Positions 34,571 through 48,015 of a stretch of 64,000 bases of DNA are shown here, in pieces. Under the pieces are notes generated by a model. It ran no database searches, was not told the origin of the DNA, and saw nothing but the letters and a program-made list of their open reading frames with translations. Each line of letters begins with the position of its first letter. Position 1 is the stretch's first letter. Source of the stretch: Stenopsyche tienmushanensis (taxonomy: Eukaryota; Arthropoda; Insecta; Trichoptera; Stenopsychidae); the NCBI GenBank assembly GCA_008973525.1, contig WACJ01000366.1:1-64000 (forward strand), in the 5' to 3' direction. The translations under genes were made by a program, and so were the position numbers.

Positions 34571-35680
34571 GGGGGCAATCCCTTTTCTCGTGATATCAAA
34601 CGGCTCTCCACTTGTCGAAGGTTTCCTCTTGAACTGAAATCAAAAATGGAAATATTTTTTGATTTTTAATATGTGAAGGCAGTCAACAAAGCTATATAAA
34701 TTTTAAAAAAATAAAAAAATTAGTAGGCTTTTTAGTTAAACTTTAATAATTTTTACTAAAAAAAAAAATCATTTATTTACGCGAAACCCTTAAAAAATTA
34801 ATTGACTAGATAATATTATAGCGAGGAACATCCCGAAATTTCAGTCAGATCGATCAACAACTTTTTAAACTACAACTGGCGAACATTTTGAAAATGCAGT
34901 TTCGAGATAATCTCGTTTAAAGTTTCAATGCGATAAAACTATTGATTTTAGTGACTTACCGATCAACCAATGATTCCAGATGCGTATAATAGATCTTTAG
35001 CTTTCTCAAAAAGTTGATTATCTTCGATTAGCTGTTGTTTTCGGTCTATACGAGCTGCTTTTGTCTCAGAAAGACTCTTTTGGTTCTACATCGTTATCCG
35101 CGCTTCATCGGTATTTTCAGCAAAGACTTTACAGTAGGTGCCAATAATTACATTTAATGTATTCATCATCTTCAAAATAAAGCTGAAATCGTTATTAAAT
35201 ATCCCAGTAGCAATGTATGTTAATATTTCAATGATTTTTACACCAGAATGTAGGTGCTTTGGAGCCAGTCGCCTACCGTCTATTTAAAACATTCATTAGC
35301 ATTTTGGGTATGGCTACCCAAGCATCTTTGAAGTAATTCATCCCTGGACAAATATTTATAAATTGGTAAGAGATGCTGTCTTATCTTTTAGCCGAGAAAT
35401 GGAGTCAGGTGTTCAAGCTTTTAGATATTTTTTAAAGCAATGGTTTTCTGCCAATTATACCAGCTTTTGACTCTAGTCGGGTTCCCATGATAATGTCTTT
35501 TTCTTTAAATTCATCAACATATTTTGAGATTTTTGCTTCGAAAATTCAACCACATACGACACACTATCGAGCTAAACTTGACTTCGAGCTGACTTCGATA
35601 TGTATACTCTCAATATGTTATGCTTTCGAAATACGTAATTAAAAAAAAACGATTTTTTTGAGCGTTGTTTGCTTGTTGAT
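34571..35680 (-). mobile_element. Diverged copy of the TTAA-target transposon
   Basis: The left border reads TTAAGGGGGCAATCCC (TTAA at 34567-34570), resembling TTAAGGGGTTACATGGG of the 19382 element. Interior matches include GAAAATGCAGTTTCGAGA, CGTTTAAAGTTTC and the conserved splice-donor-like ACTTAC followed by ATTCCAG. The minus strand carries decayed transposase sequence. The right terminus is not recognisable, so the right coordinate is approximate (similarity ends near AAAACGATTTTTTTGAGCG). Confidence 0.65.
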
Positions 35681-36118
35681 GCGTTGTTGATTTGAATATC
35701 GGGAATATACAAAAAATGTTTGATAGAATGAGATTAATTAACTAAAGCTACTGGAAATTATATTTGGAATAACTCTAAAAATGTGAATATTTGGCCAATT
35801 AGAAACCATCCGAAAATTTGCATCCATTTCTACAAAGCTATTTTTTGTTGTTTGCCGACATTAATAACAATTTTTGAAGCCTAAATAATTGTACATAACG
35901 GCATTAAATTAAAGATTACAAAGCTGCTTATTTGTCTACAAATAGTTTATGATAATTATTTTTAAATAAACGTAATTTACTTTCGATACAAGATGACTAG
36001 AGGTTCGGTAGACGTGGCTAAAGTTGTAACGCGGAACTTGATTAAAGTATTGCAACTTCACAAAAAAAGTAAATTTAAATATATGAATATAACTTATTTT
36101 ATTCTTTATTATATTTGA

Positions 36119-36268
36119 TAAAATTCGGTGGTAATGCTACCTTCAATATCGAGCGAATGAGGAGGTGAATGTATGATACAGACGTGATGGATGCAACCCC
36201 TTCCTGTGAATGGATATTGAAGAGGCCCATATTTCTGCAGTGGACTGTTTGTGGCTGCACTTTGAAGA
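36119..36268 (+). repeat. LINE 3'-tail-like repeat, copy 2
   Basis: It matches 515-650: CTTCAATATCGAGCGAATGA, GGAGGTGAATGTATGATA, CTTCCTGTGAATGGATATTG and GTGGACTGTTTGTGGCTGCA. The ATG-rich tail of copy 1 is not present. The two copies differ by scattered substitutions and a short insertion. Confidence 0.65.
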
Positions 36269-39200
36269 CTAATTGTAACCAAATTTTAATTAATTAATTT
36301 GATAAATTCTAAATGAAAATAGATATGCTTTATTTTGATTAAATTATTATTTAGGCTGGAGATAAAATTTCTGGATATGATTGTATAAAGTTGAACACCG
36401 GGAAAATTCGTCGATTCGGGAAACTTTATCCCACAATTTTAAGGGCTTCATGCTTTTTCCCCGAATAAAAACGAGAAAAAACCATCAAGCCAATAAATTT
36501 GGAAGATATAAGGAAATAATATTTTCGGTTTATTGTTTTGGAGAAGTTTTTGTCATTTATGTCAATAGAATTCAAATCGCAAAATCCATTTTATGGAAAT
36601 TGCATTCTAAAAAATTTACACAAGACTATATTCAAAATAATTTCTTTATCGAATTTATCGAAGTTTGCTCGAAGAAGGGTTTCACATAGGAGCTTGAATT
36701 AAATATTTAAGTTTATGAACTTTTCCTCCATCAAAATACATAAAGTCAAGTTTAAAAGCGTGTTTGAATGTAAATCCAAAATTTGTTTTATAAAAAAGTA
36801 ACACACATCGCATTAACTTCATGAAAATTTCATAAATATCTACTGTTCGCTTTTTGATATTCATTATTGATTAGAAAAGTTTCATATTGACAAATTTGAA
36901 TCATTATTTACTATACTGATAATTTACTATCCACAGAAATTCTATGGCGTTCTGCAAATTTACGATGTGGTTAAGCCATGTTAATTGACCCTGATTAGCT
37001 ATTGATTATGGCTTTTATTTTGGTTTTTCAGCAAAATATCATTAGATTTATTTTAATTTGCGGTTTTTAAATTAATGCATAAGCTTTAATTTAATATCCT
37101 TTTAATATAGATAAATATATTTTCCTGCAATGCTTAAAAACCCAATTAAATGTATGCATCTTTGATATTTCCTTTTAGCGAGTCAAATCATATTAACTCA
37201 TTCCGAATCGCTATGTTTTGCATAAAGTATCGCTTGGAGTTTGCGCGAGTTTCGAAGAATTTGCAAAATCATATTTTTTTTATATACGATTTTTTAGTGC
37301 CTTCATAAAGACTTACTGCTTAGATATTCATAAAATATAACAGTAGTTTCAAACCTATGGTTTACGTACCAGTTTTACAAAATACAAAAGTGATAATTCA
37401 TAAAATAGATGAGGCATAAAAAGAATAGAATCGCGTGTCAATATTATTGAATTTCATAGTGATTTTTTAAGTGAGCGGCCTGGAATGAGATAATATCAAA
37501 ATAACCTGATTATATTTTCCGTATCTATTTCGAAGAATTATGATATAATTTTCCCTGAGTATGATAAGTTTTAAAATTGAATGTAATACTAAATAAGATT
37601 TAAACATGCCTCATTATGACGCTAGCATAATGATGCTATAAATCTAATCTCTTTATAAATGCCCTTTTAACTAAAAAATTCAAAGTTTTTGAATCGATTC
37701 TGTGATGTATTTTTTGAAAAGATGGACTAAATCCTGTTTATTCAATAATATTCTTTCCAATAAAATCAGCATGATCGTCTCGAAGAGTTTTTTTTAATTA
37801 ACTTTCAAGGAAAGCTCCATTTTAAGCACCAGTTTTGTATAAAAATATGATTTATTGACTTAATTTAAATCCATACAGTGGCATGGGAACTCCGTAACTG
37901 CATAGTCATTAACGATGAAATTGGTTTTTTGCCAATATATTATTTTAGCTCATATCTGCGTTTTAGTGCTTTATTTATTTTGATAAATGATTAAAAATGC
38001 CCTTGTTTTATATGGCGTGTAATAGCCCATTGGAGTTCAAATGCTCAATGATAAATTATGCTGGTGTAAAATTAAAATGAAGAAGTTTTTTTTCTATTTT
38101 AATAAAAAAAATAGACTAGACCAAAATGGTTTGAAACCACCGGATAAAAATTATTAGTCCCCCAAGCTTATTTGACCTAAAAATAAAAGTCACATCCATC
38201 TTGCGTTCCCAAGGGTAGTCGCTTCTATTCGCCAACGTCGTCGTTGTTTTGGGTTCTTATTCGGCGATATTTGAAATAAGTTTTAAGTTAGTAAATATGG
38301 TAATTTTTGTGTACGGATGAATATATTTTTTTACGAAGTAAAAAGGATTTATTTATATGGATGGTGTGAGCCACGTCAAGCTTTCAAATTTTATCTTTGG
38401 TATTTGTCTGAAAGTATTTCGACTGTTTGATGTATGAACATGGACGGAATGGTTTTAAGGGATTTATTTATTTTTGATAACAGCCATTCCGCATAATCCA
38501 TCAGCCCTTTACAACCCTGTTATCGATTCGCCCAGCCCACTGGGACCAATTATGTACACATGTATTGAAAAATAAAAATTATTTCCTGCTCTCCGAGTAC
38601 ATTTCAAGGCTGCTTTTGAAGGACATTTAGCCCGAAAAAACATGTTTTAAAGGCATATTTTTATGCGCGATGAAGGCTTTAAGTGAGATTATGGCAAATG
38701 TGAAAAAATGTGTTTTCCTTTGATGAACAAATAATTTTGTTTCCCTTTGACACAGCCGAGTTTTCCTGGAGGCCGGCACGTAATACATTTTCCGTATAAA
38801 TAACGCTTCATGCTGTTGCCCTATTTTTCTTCATTACGAGGCTATTTCGTATGAAAGTCAAGCTTCCCTTACAAAGCAATTTATATTTCCTATTTATACT
38901 GCACGTTAAAAAAATCTAATACGATTAAAATGAAAACAGCCGACTCATATACGCTGTGGGGGTGGCCATAATCTCAGAGTAGATTTTATTTGTAAAGTTG
39001 ATACATACACTTAAAGCTATGTTACTCGCTACAAACTTTTCCACGAAAAAAGATAAAATTACCGACGGCAAACAAAGTCGTATACTTTGACTGTGGTTCC
39101 GCACTCTATGAAGCCTTCGTGCGTGTATAAATATTTTTTGTCAAATAACGGCTCAATAAACTTAATTTGACAGAAAGGCTATAGTATATAGCAGTAGTTC

Positions 39201-39411
39201 CCAAAGTTAACTTATCTGAGTCGAAAACGAAACAAAAAGATTTTTTTTGGAAGCGATAAAAATTATAGCGAACAAGGGCTCGTTTATATTTCCGGGTAAA
39301 GTTTTTAAATGTAAGGGAATAATGGCGAAAAAGACAATGTACTTACCCATTGTATTCTATTTACATGCAATACAGACGTCGAGTAGAATAGACTCATTTA
39401 TTCAAAGAATA
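36269..39411. other. AT-rich stretch, less so at about 38150-38900
   Basis: No gene. The 102-codon plus frame at 36381-36689 is Lys/Ile/Phe-rich, has no domain and no splice support. The patch at 38150-38900 has scattered CpG and is unique in the window. Confidence 0.4.
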
Positions 39412-40240
39412 CAGATATAGGCCCCAATCTAATCCGGCGCCCCCTATAGTCCGACATGCCAATACAAGCATAGTACATATATGCAGTAAAGCTTTGTCAA
39501 TGTGCAAAAATGCAAAAGTGTGATTCTGGAGCGTCTAAAGCGTAATGAATCTTTTTATAAGTTGGCGAGAGAGTATCCACAATTTATGATACAAAAAAGA
39601 ACCGCAAAAACATTCAAATGTTCGTCTCCATCAATGATTGTGGGGCAAATAAGAGACTTTCAAGAAAGCTAAACATAAAAAGATGGAGGAAGCTTTGTAT
39701 ATGTGGTTTCTTCAAGAAAGAAACAGGCATACACCTGTTTTTGAGTCCATATGGGCACAAAAGCAAAGTTGTTTTACAAGAAGATAAAATAACGTTAAAA
39801 GGTTGTTTCTTTGATATGTGTCAATAATGGAAACATCTGGATCACATTTTAACAATTTTATGACAAAGAAACATTGATCTCAGTTCCAGGCGATCCTTTG
39901 TTCGATATGTTTGGGTTTTGTGCTGTACTCTCTGTACCATTAAGGCTATTTTCGTAATATTATGAATATAATAAACAGTTAGCGGATTAAATTTGTGATT
40001 TAACTTTTTTAAATCATCATCAAAATGTATTTAAAAAAAACTGTTTAACTTCACTGGTCTGTAATACACAGATGCAAAATCATTAAATTATAAATGCAAT
40101 TTGGTAGAAAAAACTATGGAGAAGATTTGCTATAAGTTACAAATGAATCCATATGTTAACAAAAATGATACGATAATTTTACTAAAGTAGGTCGAGGGTA
40201 ATACTCTGTAGTCCGACAAATTGGACAATCCAACACCCCT
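39412..40240 (+). mobile_element. pogo/Tigger-like element, decayed
   Basis: TA then CAG at 39410-39414 begins sequence that aligns with the better-preserved element at 44734-45252: AATCTAATCCGGCGCCCCCT, TAGTCCGACA, the transposase piece, then GTCGAGGGTAATACTCTGTA and GTCCGACA near the right end. The right terminal repeat has been lost. It carries a helix-turn-helix remnant on the plus strand. Confidence 0.7.
39660..39790 (+). pseudogene. pogo/Tigger-type DNA-binding domain fragment
   Basis: The frame containing KAKHKK then MEEALYMWFLQERNRHTPV matches the second helix-turn-helix of CENPB/Tigger-type transposases, typically a KxxxxxVDEALxxWFxxxRxxxxPISG pattern. This differs from the longer open frame at 39618-39827. 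The same segment occurs at 44911-45000, where an in-frame stop replaces the Trp of MWF. Confidence 0.75.
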
Positions 40241-43200
40241 TAAAAAGGTAAGATAGTTGTGTTACACTTTGAGCTCGGAGATAGACAGAGACGATAAGTG
40301 TCTTGCAGGTCGAACATTGTGATTGGGAGAGTATAGATGTGAGGATTGTAAAGATCGTTAACCCAAAATTATCGATTAATAATGATAAGAAGAGAGATTT
40401 TCCAAATTCAATAAATATAATACATAGTTAAAAAATATATAAAATCTGCTATAAGAACCATTAAGACGACCCTAGAACGGAAAGGCTTCATAAATTGGAT
40501 GATGTGTTGGCGTCATTATTAGGACCAGATCCTTGCCAAATACTTGGGAAATTGTCAATTTAATTTCGTTTTTATACCCGATAAGATATTTGGAATTCGT
40601 ATGAATTTTCGCAAATCGCCTTAAATCATTTATGCTTTCATTCTGAGTATTTATTTTATCCAGTTGTGAAATCTGGACAAAAGTATGAATTACAACATGA
40701 GAATACTGCACAATAATCCTACAAAAACTACGTAATTTTTGGGTCAAATATTTGTTTTTACATGTAAGCCATCATTAAAAATAAATAAATTTTTCTGACT
40801 TACTAATCTCATATGAATTCATATTACTCAGGCATTTAGTATGTTTTACTTAGATTTTTTAGTCATAGCAATATTTGCAGAGCAACATAATTGATAGAGC
40901 GCTATGAAATGATAAAAAAGCACATTAAAAAACATCGAATTAAATATTATTCTTAAAAAACACGTAGGTAAGTATTCATAAGATGATTTAGAATTAAAAA
41001 ATATTTACCTTAAGCTATTGATAGATGATATTATCTATGTTTGATATGACGTCTCAGTGCAATCGTATGGCGATGACGTATATTGACGTCCACAGTCTAA
41101 TAATACACTGTTCAAATACGTGTGCTATCAAATGTTGATTATTTTTAAGTCCATCAAATGAAAATTAATGACATGAATGAATTTTTAATTTCATAATGGC
41201 GCCTTGGTAAATTGAGTCAATGAGATCAAACAATTTTTTTTAAATGGGGTGGTATTTTTGATCAATATGTTTTAAAAGTTTCTAGGGTATAATTAGTTAA
41301 TTAAAGTGTTTAAAATGGAAATTATATTTGTCATTGAGCTTCGTCGTGTATTCTTGGTAGAATTCCAAGGTAATGTAAAATAATAATTGCTGGATCGATC
41401 GATAAGTCTTTTAATGTTATCCTATTTTCTTCAACATTATACGTCTTTCATCGCATTGAATTGCCCACATCTCGCAAGGCATTAAAAGATTTATATTTCC
41501 TTATAATGAACTAAACTTGGAACCTGATCTATCATAATTCATTATGATAAAAATAACCATTACGGCTTTTGGCACGATTATTCGCAAAATATATTCATAG
41601 ACTTTTTTTGATGATGACCTTTACATTTTATCTAGAAAAACAACTAGCTGATCGAATTAAAGACTATAGGATGGTTCGAGTGAAAGACAATGACGTCAAT
41701 TTATGCATATGAAAATATGCAAAATAAGAAAAACAACAGTTTGACGAAACCAAATTTTCGGAGAAATTACAATGTTTTTACAAGGCGGTTACTGTGTGAT
41801 AATTATCATAATCTCCCAAATGCATGCTAATTTTTTGTAGGCCCACACGAAATCAAATAAAATGATTGCTTTTAATTATATTATAGAGCGTTATACTGTT
41901 AAATTAATTGCATTTTTAATAGAAATTTCGCATTATAAACCTAAAAATTATAATTTTTCCGCAACAATAAATCGTTCTTGACGTAACACAATCGAAATGC
42001 TTTGTGAAGGTGGGTGGGGTGATAAAGCAGCAAATGACTTAGCTTTACTGCGTACTTCAGTATTTGGTAAGAGCTGCACATCTAATAAATAAAGTATAAT
42101 GTGCATATCTGTCAGGATGTGTATGTTAATGCCGTAACTCTAAAATAACGAGAGCTAAAAAGCAGAAACTTGGCATATATATCAAGAAAATCTTGAAATG
42201 TGTTTGCTGCTTTTTGAACCTTTGGCGCTTCTCAACATTCCAACATATATTATTTTTGCGTAAAAAACACCAAGTTCGCTGCAATTTAGCATCTTATATG
42301 TTCCTATTCCAAAAATGTGAAATTAATGCACTCAAACGAAATTCAATTTCTGAAGTGTTTATTGTAAAATAATTCTACAACAAAAAATTAATGCTGTTCT
42401 TTGAACTAAGTGCTTGTTCCTACCCCTATACCACCATGGAGTTTTGAGTGTATTTTACCTTTTAAAATAAAATAAAAATGTATTCAGAGCGTAATACTGG
42501 AGAAAAATTAATAACATTTGGTCCAGCGGATTATGTATAATAAAAAAAAATAATGGAAAAATGATTTATTGGAAAGATATGATATTGAAATTATCGTTTA
42601 TATCAAAATTGCCATAATCTTATTGATTGTGTTGTATTTATGATTGCCAATCAGACATCAAATATACGAAGAAATTCTAATCTAATGAATTGTAAGCTCT
42701 TGATAAGATAGCATAATTGCATGAAAATGATCAATATTTATATTAAATCCGTGAAAAATCAAGGAAGAACACATGCGTTACATTTATTAGGCTCGTTTTT
42801 ATAATGTTTTTCCACGAAATTTACACGAAGTTGCTGAAAATAGAATTTATTCAGAAGGCAAATCGTACAAATTAATTTATACAGTGTATGAAAAAAATAT
42901 GAAGCAAGTCAGACCATCTGAGTGTTATTCATAGTCTTCAAATTCAAATCCAATTTTGTTTAATGCTTCTATTGAAGGCTGTTGAAATTCCAAGTAAAGT
43001 ATGTAAAATTTTTACCAAAGGATGACGTAGGTGTCTAAGGTAGTAAAGGAACTTTCTCTTTTATCTCTTATTTTTTCCCGAATGTTCTTCAGAATTAAAT
43101 TACATAAGATTTCGATTCCATACATTAATTTCAATATCAAGTATATTAAGTGTTAACGAATAAATTTACTTTGAATGAACGTATTCTGAATTATTTGTGA

Positions 43201-43549
43201 TTGTAACATTTTGGTGTAATTTAAATATTGTGTATTCAAATTCAATGAATAGGCTTTTAAATCATTATTTATAAAAAGAGTATTGAAGCAAAATTTTACA
43301 TTTTTACGCTTCCATGAATATTACAATCTATGGAGCTAATAGAGAGGAATCGAAGGGAAGAACTGATCGTTTATTATTATAGAAGATTCATCATGCCGAG
43401 TGTATTTTGTTATTTGCCCCTTGATTAAAAAAAAGTTTAAAGGATGATTCAAATTAATATTTTTCAATCCGAATTGCATTGATATTTGAGATTTTTTATT
43501 GCACGATTATCAATCAATTTTCAAGTTGAACGACTTTTAATTTCGTATT
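40241..43549. other. Long AT-rich non-coding stretch
   Basis: No gene, RNA or repeat border was seen. The 91-codon minus frame at 40472-40747 has no domain or splice support. Confidence 0.45.
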
Positions 43550-44270
43550 GAGCGAATGGAATCGCTTTGAATTGTGGCAATTAGATTCGCGAGGTAATCA
43601 GATGATAGATTGTGTAATGAATGAGTGCTAAAAGAGCATAAAAAGAAGCGTAATAGAAATGCTAAATATGATTGCAATAGCCATAAGGCTTGCAATTAAG
43701 GTGCTAATTGATAGCGGAGTCATTGTTGGCTGAGATATAGCCGCTTTAATGGCCATGATTATGTTAGTAATTAGTGGGACGTGTTCCAGGTGGAGGATAA
43801 AGGCCTGTATACTCGACAACGATATTTGCTTATCAATCACCAGCTAAAACTGTTCAATAATAATTTGTTAATGTGGGCACAGGGTCCATTGCCGGGGAGT
43901 CGTTATCGGGGCCCCCGAGACAATGGGGCACGCTTTAAATTATGACACCATATTACTCACGGCCAGCACAATGGCAATTGGACTAAGGACATGACTTATG
44001 CATTTTTGATGTCAGTCATAAATTTAGATTGCGCACCGTTACTGTGATCAATTGGGTTCGATGCGTGTGTGTTCGGGGCGAGGCCTCCATTATCAACGGT
44101 TATCAAGCCAAATTGGTGCTTTCAAACTGGCTTTGGCTTGGGCGGAGGCCCATTTCGACCAAATCCTTCCAAAAGACTTTCTTCATATCTGATACCATTC
44201 CATTGTATATCTTTGCCTGAACAACTTTACCGCCATGTGGCATTATGATCGCTATGATTCCCAAATTAAG
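43550..44270. promoter_or_regulatory. Candidate enhancer-like block with Sox and homeodomain cores
   Basis: A marked composition change occurs against AT-rich flanks. Sox-type cores appear at 43721 (CATTGTT), 43920 (ACAATGG) and 43968 (ACAATGG), mixed with TAATTA/CAATTA cores (GCAATTAAGGTGCTAATTG, TTAGTAATTAGTGG). A GC-rich island GTTATCGGGGCCCCCGAGAC sits centrally. No transposon ends or accepted exon. A GTGAGT on the minus strand at 43961-43970 was tested as a donor, but every frame upstream has stops. Regulatory role is inferred. Confidence 0.35.
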
Positions 44271-44427
44271 GATTTATAATTTTTTTACAAATGTCAAATC
44301 AACACGAATTATGCACTATTGTTATACAATATACTTTTTTTTAATTACATAACTAGTTAATTGAGATCACGTATTGAGAATATAACTTAGTACACACAAT
44401 AGATCTAAATTTCTCATTTGCCAAATA

Positions 44428-44731
44428 CAGTATATTCTCGATTATCCGAGCTAATGCTGGGGAGGAAGGGCACGGATAATTGAAAAACATCTTTTTTTAA
44501 ACTTAGTTTTGAATATAGAAAAACGCTCAAAGATAAGCAGATAAGAGACCATTAGTAGCCAGTACTAAGCGTTACCAAAATATTTTCAAAAAATTAACGA
44601 ATATATTTTTTGAGATTTTTTAAACAAATTTCTAACGCTATTACATCATTTTATTAAATCCTCTTTGTTCAGCGTAATCTAGCAATTTTTAAACATAATT
44701 CAATACCGTCCAATAATCCACATATTTCAGA
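44428..44731. mobile_element. Tigger-like element, one end recognisable
   Basis: TA then CAGTATATTCTCGATTATCC followed by GAGC...CGGATAATTGAAAA matches the TCGATTATCC ends of Tigger-type pogo elements. The other end is not clear and may have been replaced by the next element. No transposase remains. Confidence 0.5.
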
Positions 44732-44733
44732 TA

Positions 44734-45252
44734 CAGTAAATTCGCAGTAATTCGACTTCAGTCCAATCCGGCGCCCCCTGTAGTCCGACACCCCAATAAA
44801 ATATAGCACATGTGTACGATAGAATTTCGTCTATGTAAAAAATGCAAAACTGTGATTCTGTCTAAATAGTAATGAATATACAGTTGGCAAGTAAGAATCA
44901 AACTTTCAAGAAAGCTAAACACCCAGAGGTGGTGGAAGCTGTGTATATGTAATTTCTTCAGGAAAGAAACAGACATACGCCTATTTCTGAGTTGTTTTAC
45001 AAGGAGATAACAAAAATGATTTTGTAGCTAGCATGAGATAATAAAAATGCTTCAAAAGTCGTCATGGAATACGTCTAATGACGTTAACAGATTTTTTATA
45101 ACTGCTATGGCCATTGTGTTTATGACGTCAATTATATAATAACTATAAGTACTCTTTTCCAAAAACAATCCGGACTACAAGGGGTCGGGGGCAATATTCT
45201 ATAGTCCGATAACACCTTGCAAAACTTTTGTCGAATTACCGCAGGTCTACTG
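44734..45252 (+). mobile_element. pogo/Tigger-like element with both ends
   Basis: TA (44732-44733, 45253-45254) flanks CAGTAAATTCGCAGTAATTC and inverted CAGTAGACCTGCGGTAATTC, both continuing GAC. Inside, TAGTCCGACA near the left and ATAGTCCGATAAC near the right are subterminal inverted motifs. It contains a plus-strand DNA-binding remnant KAKHPEVVEAVYM, stop, FLQERNRHTPIS. At 519 bp it is an internally deleted, non-autonomous copy. Confidence 0.85.
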
Positions 45253-45794
45253 TATATCTTTTGCTTAATTCTCTTCAAAATGCATTATATCTGTTTTCAT
45301 GTCAGGAAGTGTTACTGGCTTTACTTTTGTGTTTTGGGCTAGATTAAAGATCATACACATTAGGGCGCAAAAATTTTGCAATCATAAGTTTATAGTTTAT
45401 TTTCAACATGCTTTCGTTTGAATGAAAAGGAACATTACCTAAATAATAATACTGTTTTTATGGCAATCCCTTATTTTTTTTAAAAAATTGCACCTCAGAA
45501 ATCCATTTCGTTTTGAACCAATCTTCAAATATATCTATCTATTATATGTCTCTTTCTGGCTATAATCATCGACAGGATTTTCTTTCATTTCATGCGTATA
45601 TGCAAATAGTTATCCTTCCTTTGGACGACATTGTTTCCAATGATTGGAGGATTTTTCAATTAATGAAATGCGGGCTGTGAATCTGAATTCTCAGAATTTC
45701 GTTTTTCGATTAATAAAATACATCGGCATTTACACATTGATTGTGATGATTTGATAAAGTCTTCCCAATTTCGAAATGGTGATTCATTGACACG

Positions 45795-45862
45795 ATCATC
45801 CTGATTGCCCGTGAGGTGAGCGTTCGTAAATTAAAGAAGTCGGAGGTCATATTCATATTCAT
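45795..45862 (+). repeat. LINE-box fragment, copy 3
   Basis: GATTGCCCGTGAGGTGAGCG then AAGTCGGAGGTCATATTC matches the 5' part of the repeat at 465-660. It stops before the region shared with 36119-36268. Confidence 0.55.
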
Positions 45863-45869
45863 AAAATAA

Positions 45870-48015
45870 TAATGACAAAGAACGTGTTGATCCCGTGCAT
45901 GTACATAGTTAATTGGACCTGGAAGAATAGCAAGTCCCATTGGTTACAACACGCGACTGAAAGCTAAAGGTCGTTCATTATAATCCAGGGTTGAATCACA
46001 TTGTTTTTAAAGACATTCAATATAGATCTTATGGTGAGTTGAATAGCCGATTGTTTAATCGACAATTGAACGTTTGTTGCTGCAAAATGTAAAAGCAATC
46101 ATTAAACTTTAAAGAAAGCTTCAATTTAACAATGAGTTTTTAAAATTGTAAATTTTTATTACATCACAAATTTTAATGGTTAGCAATTCCAGGACTACAC
46201 GCAAGAGGGTTAATAAATTAATGAAATTACGGGCTGCGCCGCTCATATGTGACACTAATTACCCATTAGATCACTGGGCGAAAAAGGGATTAACGACCTT
46301 AAAATTGTACTTATTGTTTTGTGATTTTATACAATGACGAATATGGTAGTTATCTTATCTTCGATTGATTTGTTCAGATGTAAAAACAGAATGGTGATGT
46401 ATAAAAATTAAATTTGATTACATAAAGATAGTCGACTTCATTTTGATTTAATTGCATTTGATGGCATTTCGGGAAAAAATCATTTGATGAAGCTTCTTCA
46501 TGAACCTTATAATAGAGATAGATTGAGATGAAAATGATGATCAAAAGCATTTCTACGGTTCTTCAAGATTTTCTTCGTCTACTGTACTAATCAGCATTAG
46601 GTAAGGTTGTTTTCTTATTGCCTAGATACTCTCATCGTAATTCAATGCCCTAGTTATTTGCAATAAAAAATGTTATTTTTATTGCTAAAAAAGCTTTATA
46701 AATTCCGTTATAGCACTTAAAATAGTTGAATTTATATTTCTTTCAGAGAATGAATCTTCATTTCCAAAATACATGGCTCAAATTATTCGTCTTTATGCTG
46801 TTTTAGCTAAAATTTTCAACATCTTAATTTTGGGTCATCCCAAATGCCATTTATTTTAATCTGTTTTTCCATCAGCAATTTTTGAATATAATAGTGAATA
46901 AAATATGGTTATCGATGAAACTATCCACATCGGTTTTTAGACTTCAGATTTCGGTTTAATCATGATTTGAGTCCCCAATAAAAGTTACGTGTATTCCACA
47001 ATAACAACGGCAGATCACATATTTCTATGAACACCAAATATCATTTCTATATTATGTTTTTGAAACATATCCTCATATTTTGCATGAATTCTATGTATTT
47101 TTACGTAATCGATCATATTTATTTAATGCTGCCCAAATTGTTCCGAATATATTGATCGAAAACATGTTATCAACTCTCGTTATTTTTTTTTTTGATATTG
47201 ATGGAAGCTCCTTTACCAAATTATATTTTTATATGAAGGCAGAATAAACAGCTGGAATTGTATTTGCAAAGAGAAACTCTTACATTTGACGTCATAAGAA
47301 TGTAACGATGTTTATCGGAACGATTTTACTCGGTTGTTTTGCGATATTAAGTGTTTTTTTTACTTCAATGGAATGGAATCTCTTTGAATAAATAAAAATA
47401 ATTGATTTCGTTTTGGCTGTGTTTGCATTTTTATTACAAAATTATTCATTCGTTGGCTTAAATTTCATGACGTTGCATATTCATAGTCCCGTGTTCGTAG
47501 GCATTCCTCTCTTTTATTGGGCATTTCCTTTGTAAGATGGTCAACATAAGAAATGTGCTGCAGACAGAACTCGATTTTGTGCATAATTCCGGTATCTAAT
47601 TTGACATCGAAATTTTACGAGTCGCAGCTTTTCATAATAAGAAACTCATTTGTGAATACTTTGTGGCGCATTCATGTGCTTTTCTGAAGAACCAGCAATA
47701 AGCATCACAAATTTTATTGTCGTTCTGAATAGACGTGACATTATCGCATTTCGCCAAATAATACGTTTTTTTATTAACCGAGATACGTGGACGTATTTCG
47801 TTCGTGGTGGCCTCACAAAAGAAACTCTCCAAGTGGAGGAATTTTACCGACATGAGAAGAAACTGTCGTAAAAAGACGTTTCCGCGGTCCTAAACGGATC
47901 ACAAAAAAATATCTGGCTGAACAAAAACCATTTCCATCTCCGGCAGCAATGCCGAGTGGGTAAAAAAAGGGTAAAAGAAGAGACTTCATCGAATTTTCTC
48001 ATTTAGAAGTCTTAC
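45870..48015. other. Intron-like AT-rich DNA with a less AT-rich patch near the exon
   Basis: No transposon ends were seen. The patch at about 47460-47880 has CpG and opposing frames (47632-47853 minus, 47674-47871 plus) without domains. It lies just downstream, in transcript direction, of the exon at 48016-48121 and may be conserved intronic sequence. Confidence 0.35.

Noticed and set aside
36381..36689. 102-codon plus-strand open frame
   Set aside because: AT-rich amino-acid composition, no domain, no splice sites and no repeat copies.
43971..44049. Possible minus-strand exon ending at GTGAGTAAT
   Set aside because: With the acceptor ATTGATCACAG, all three frames contain stops before the donor.
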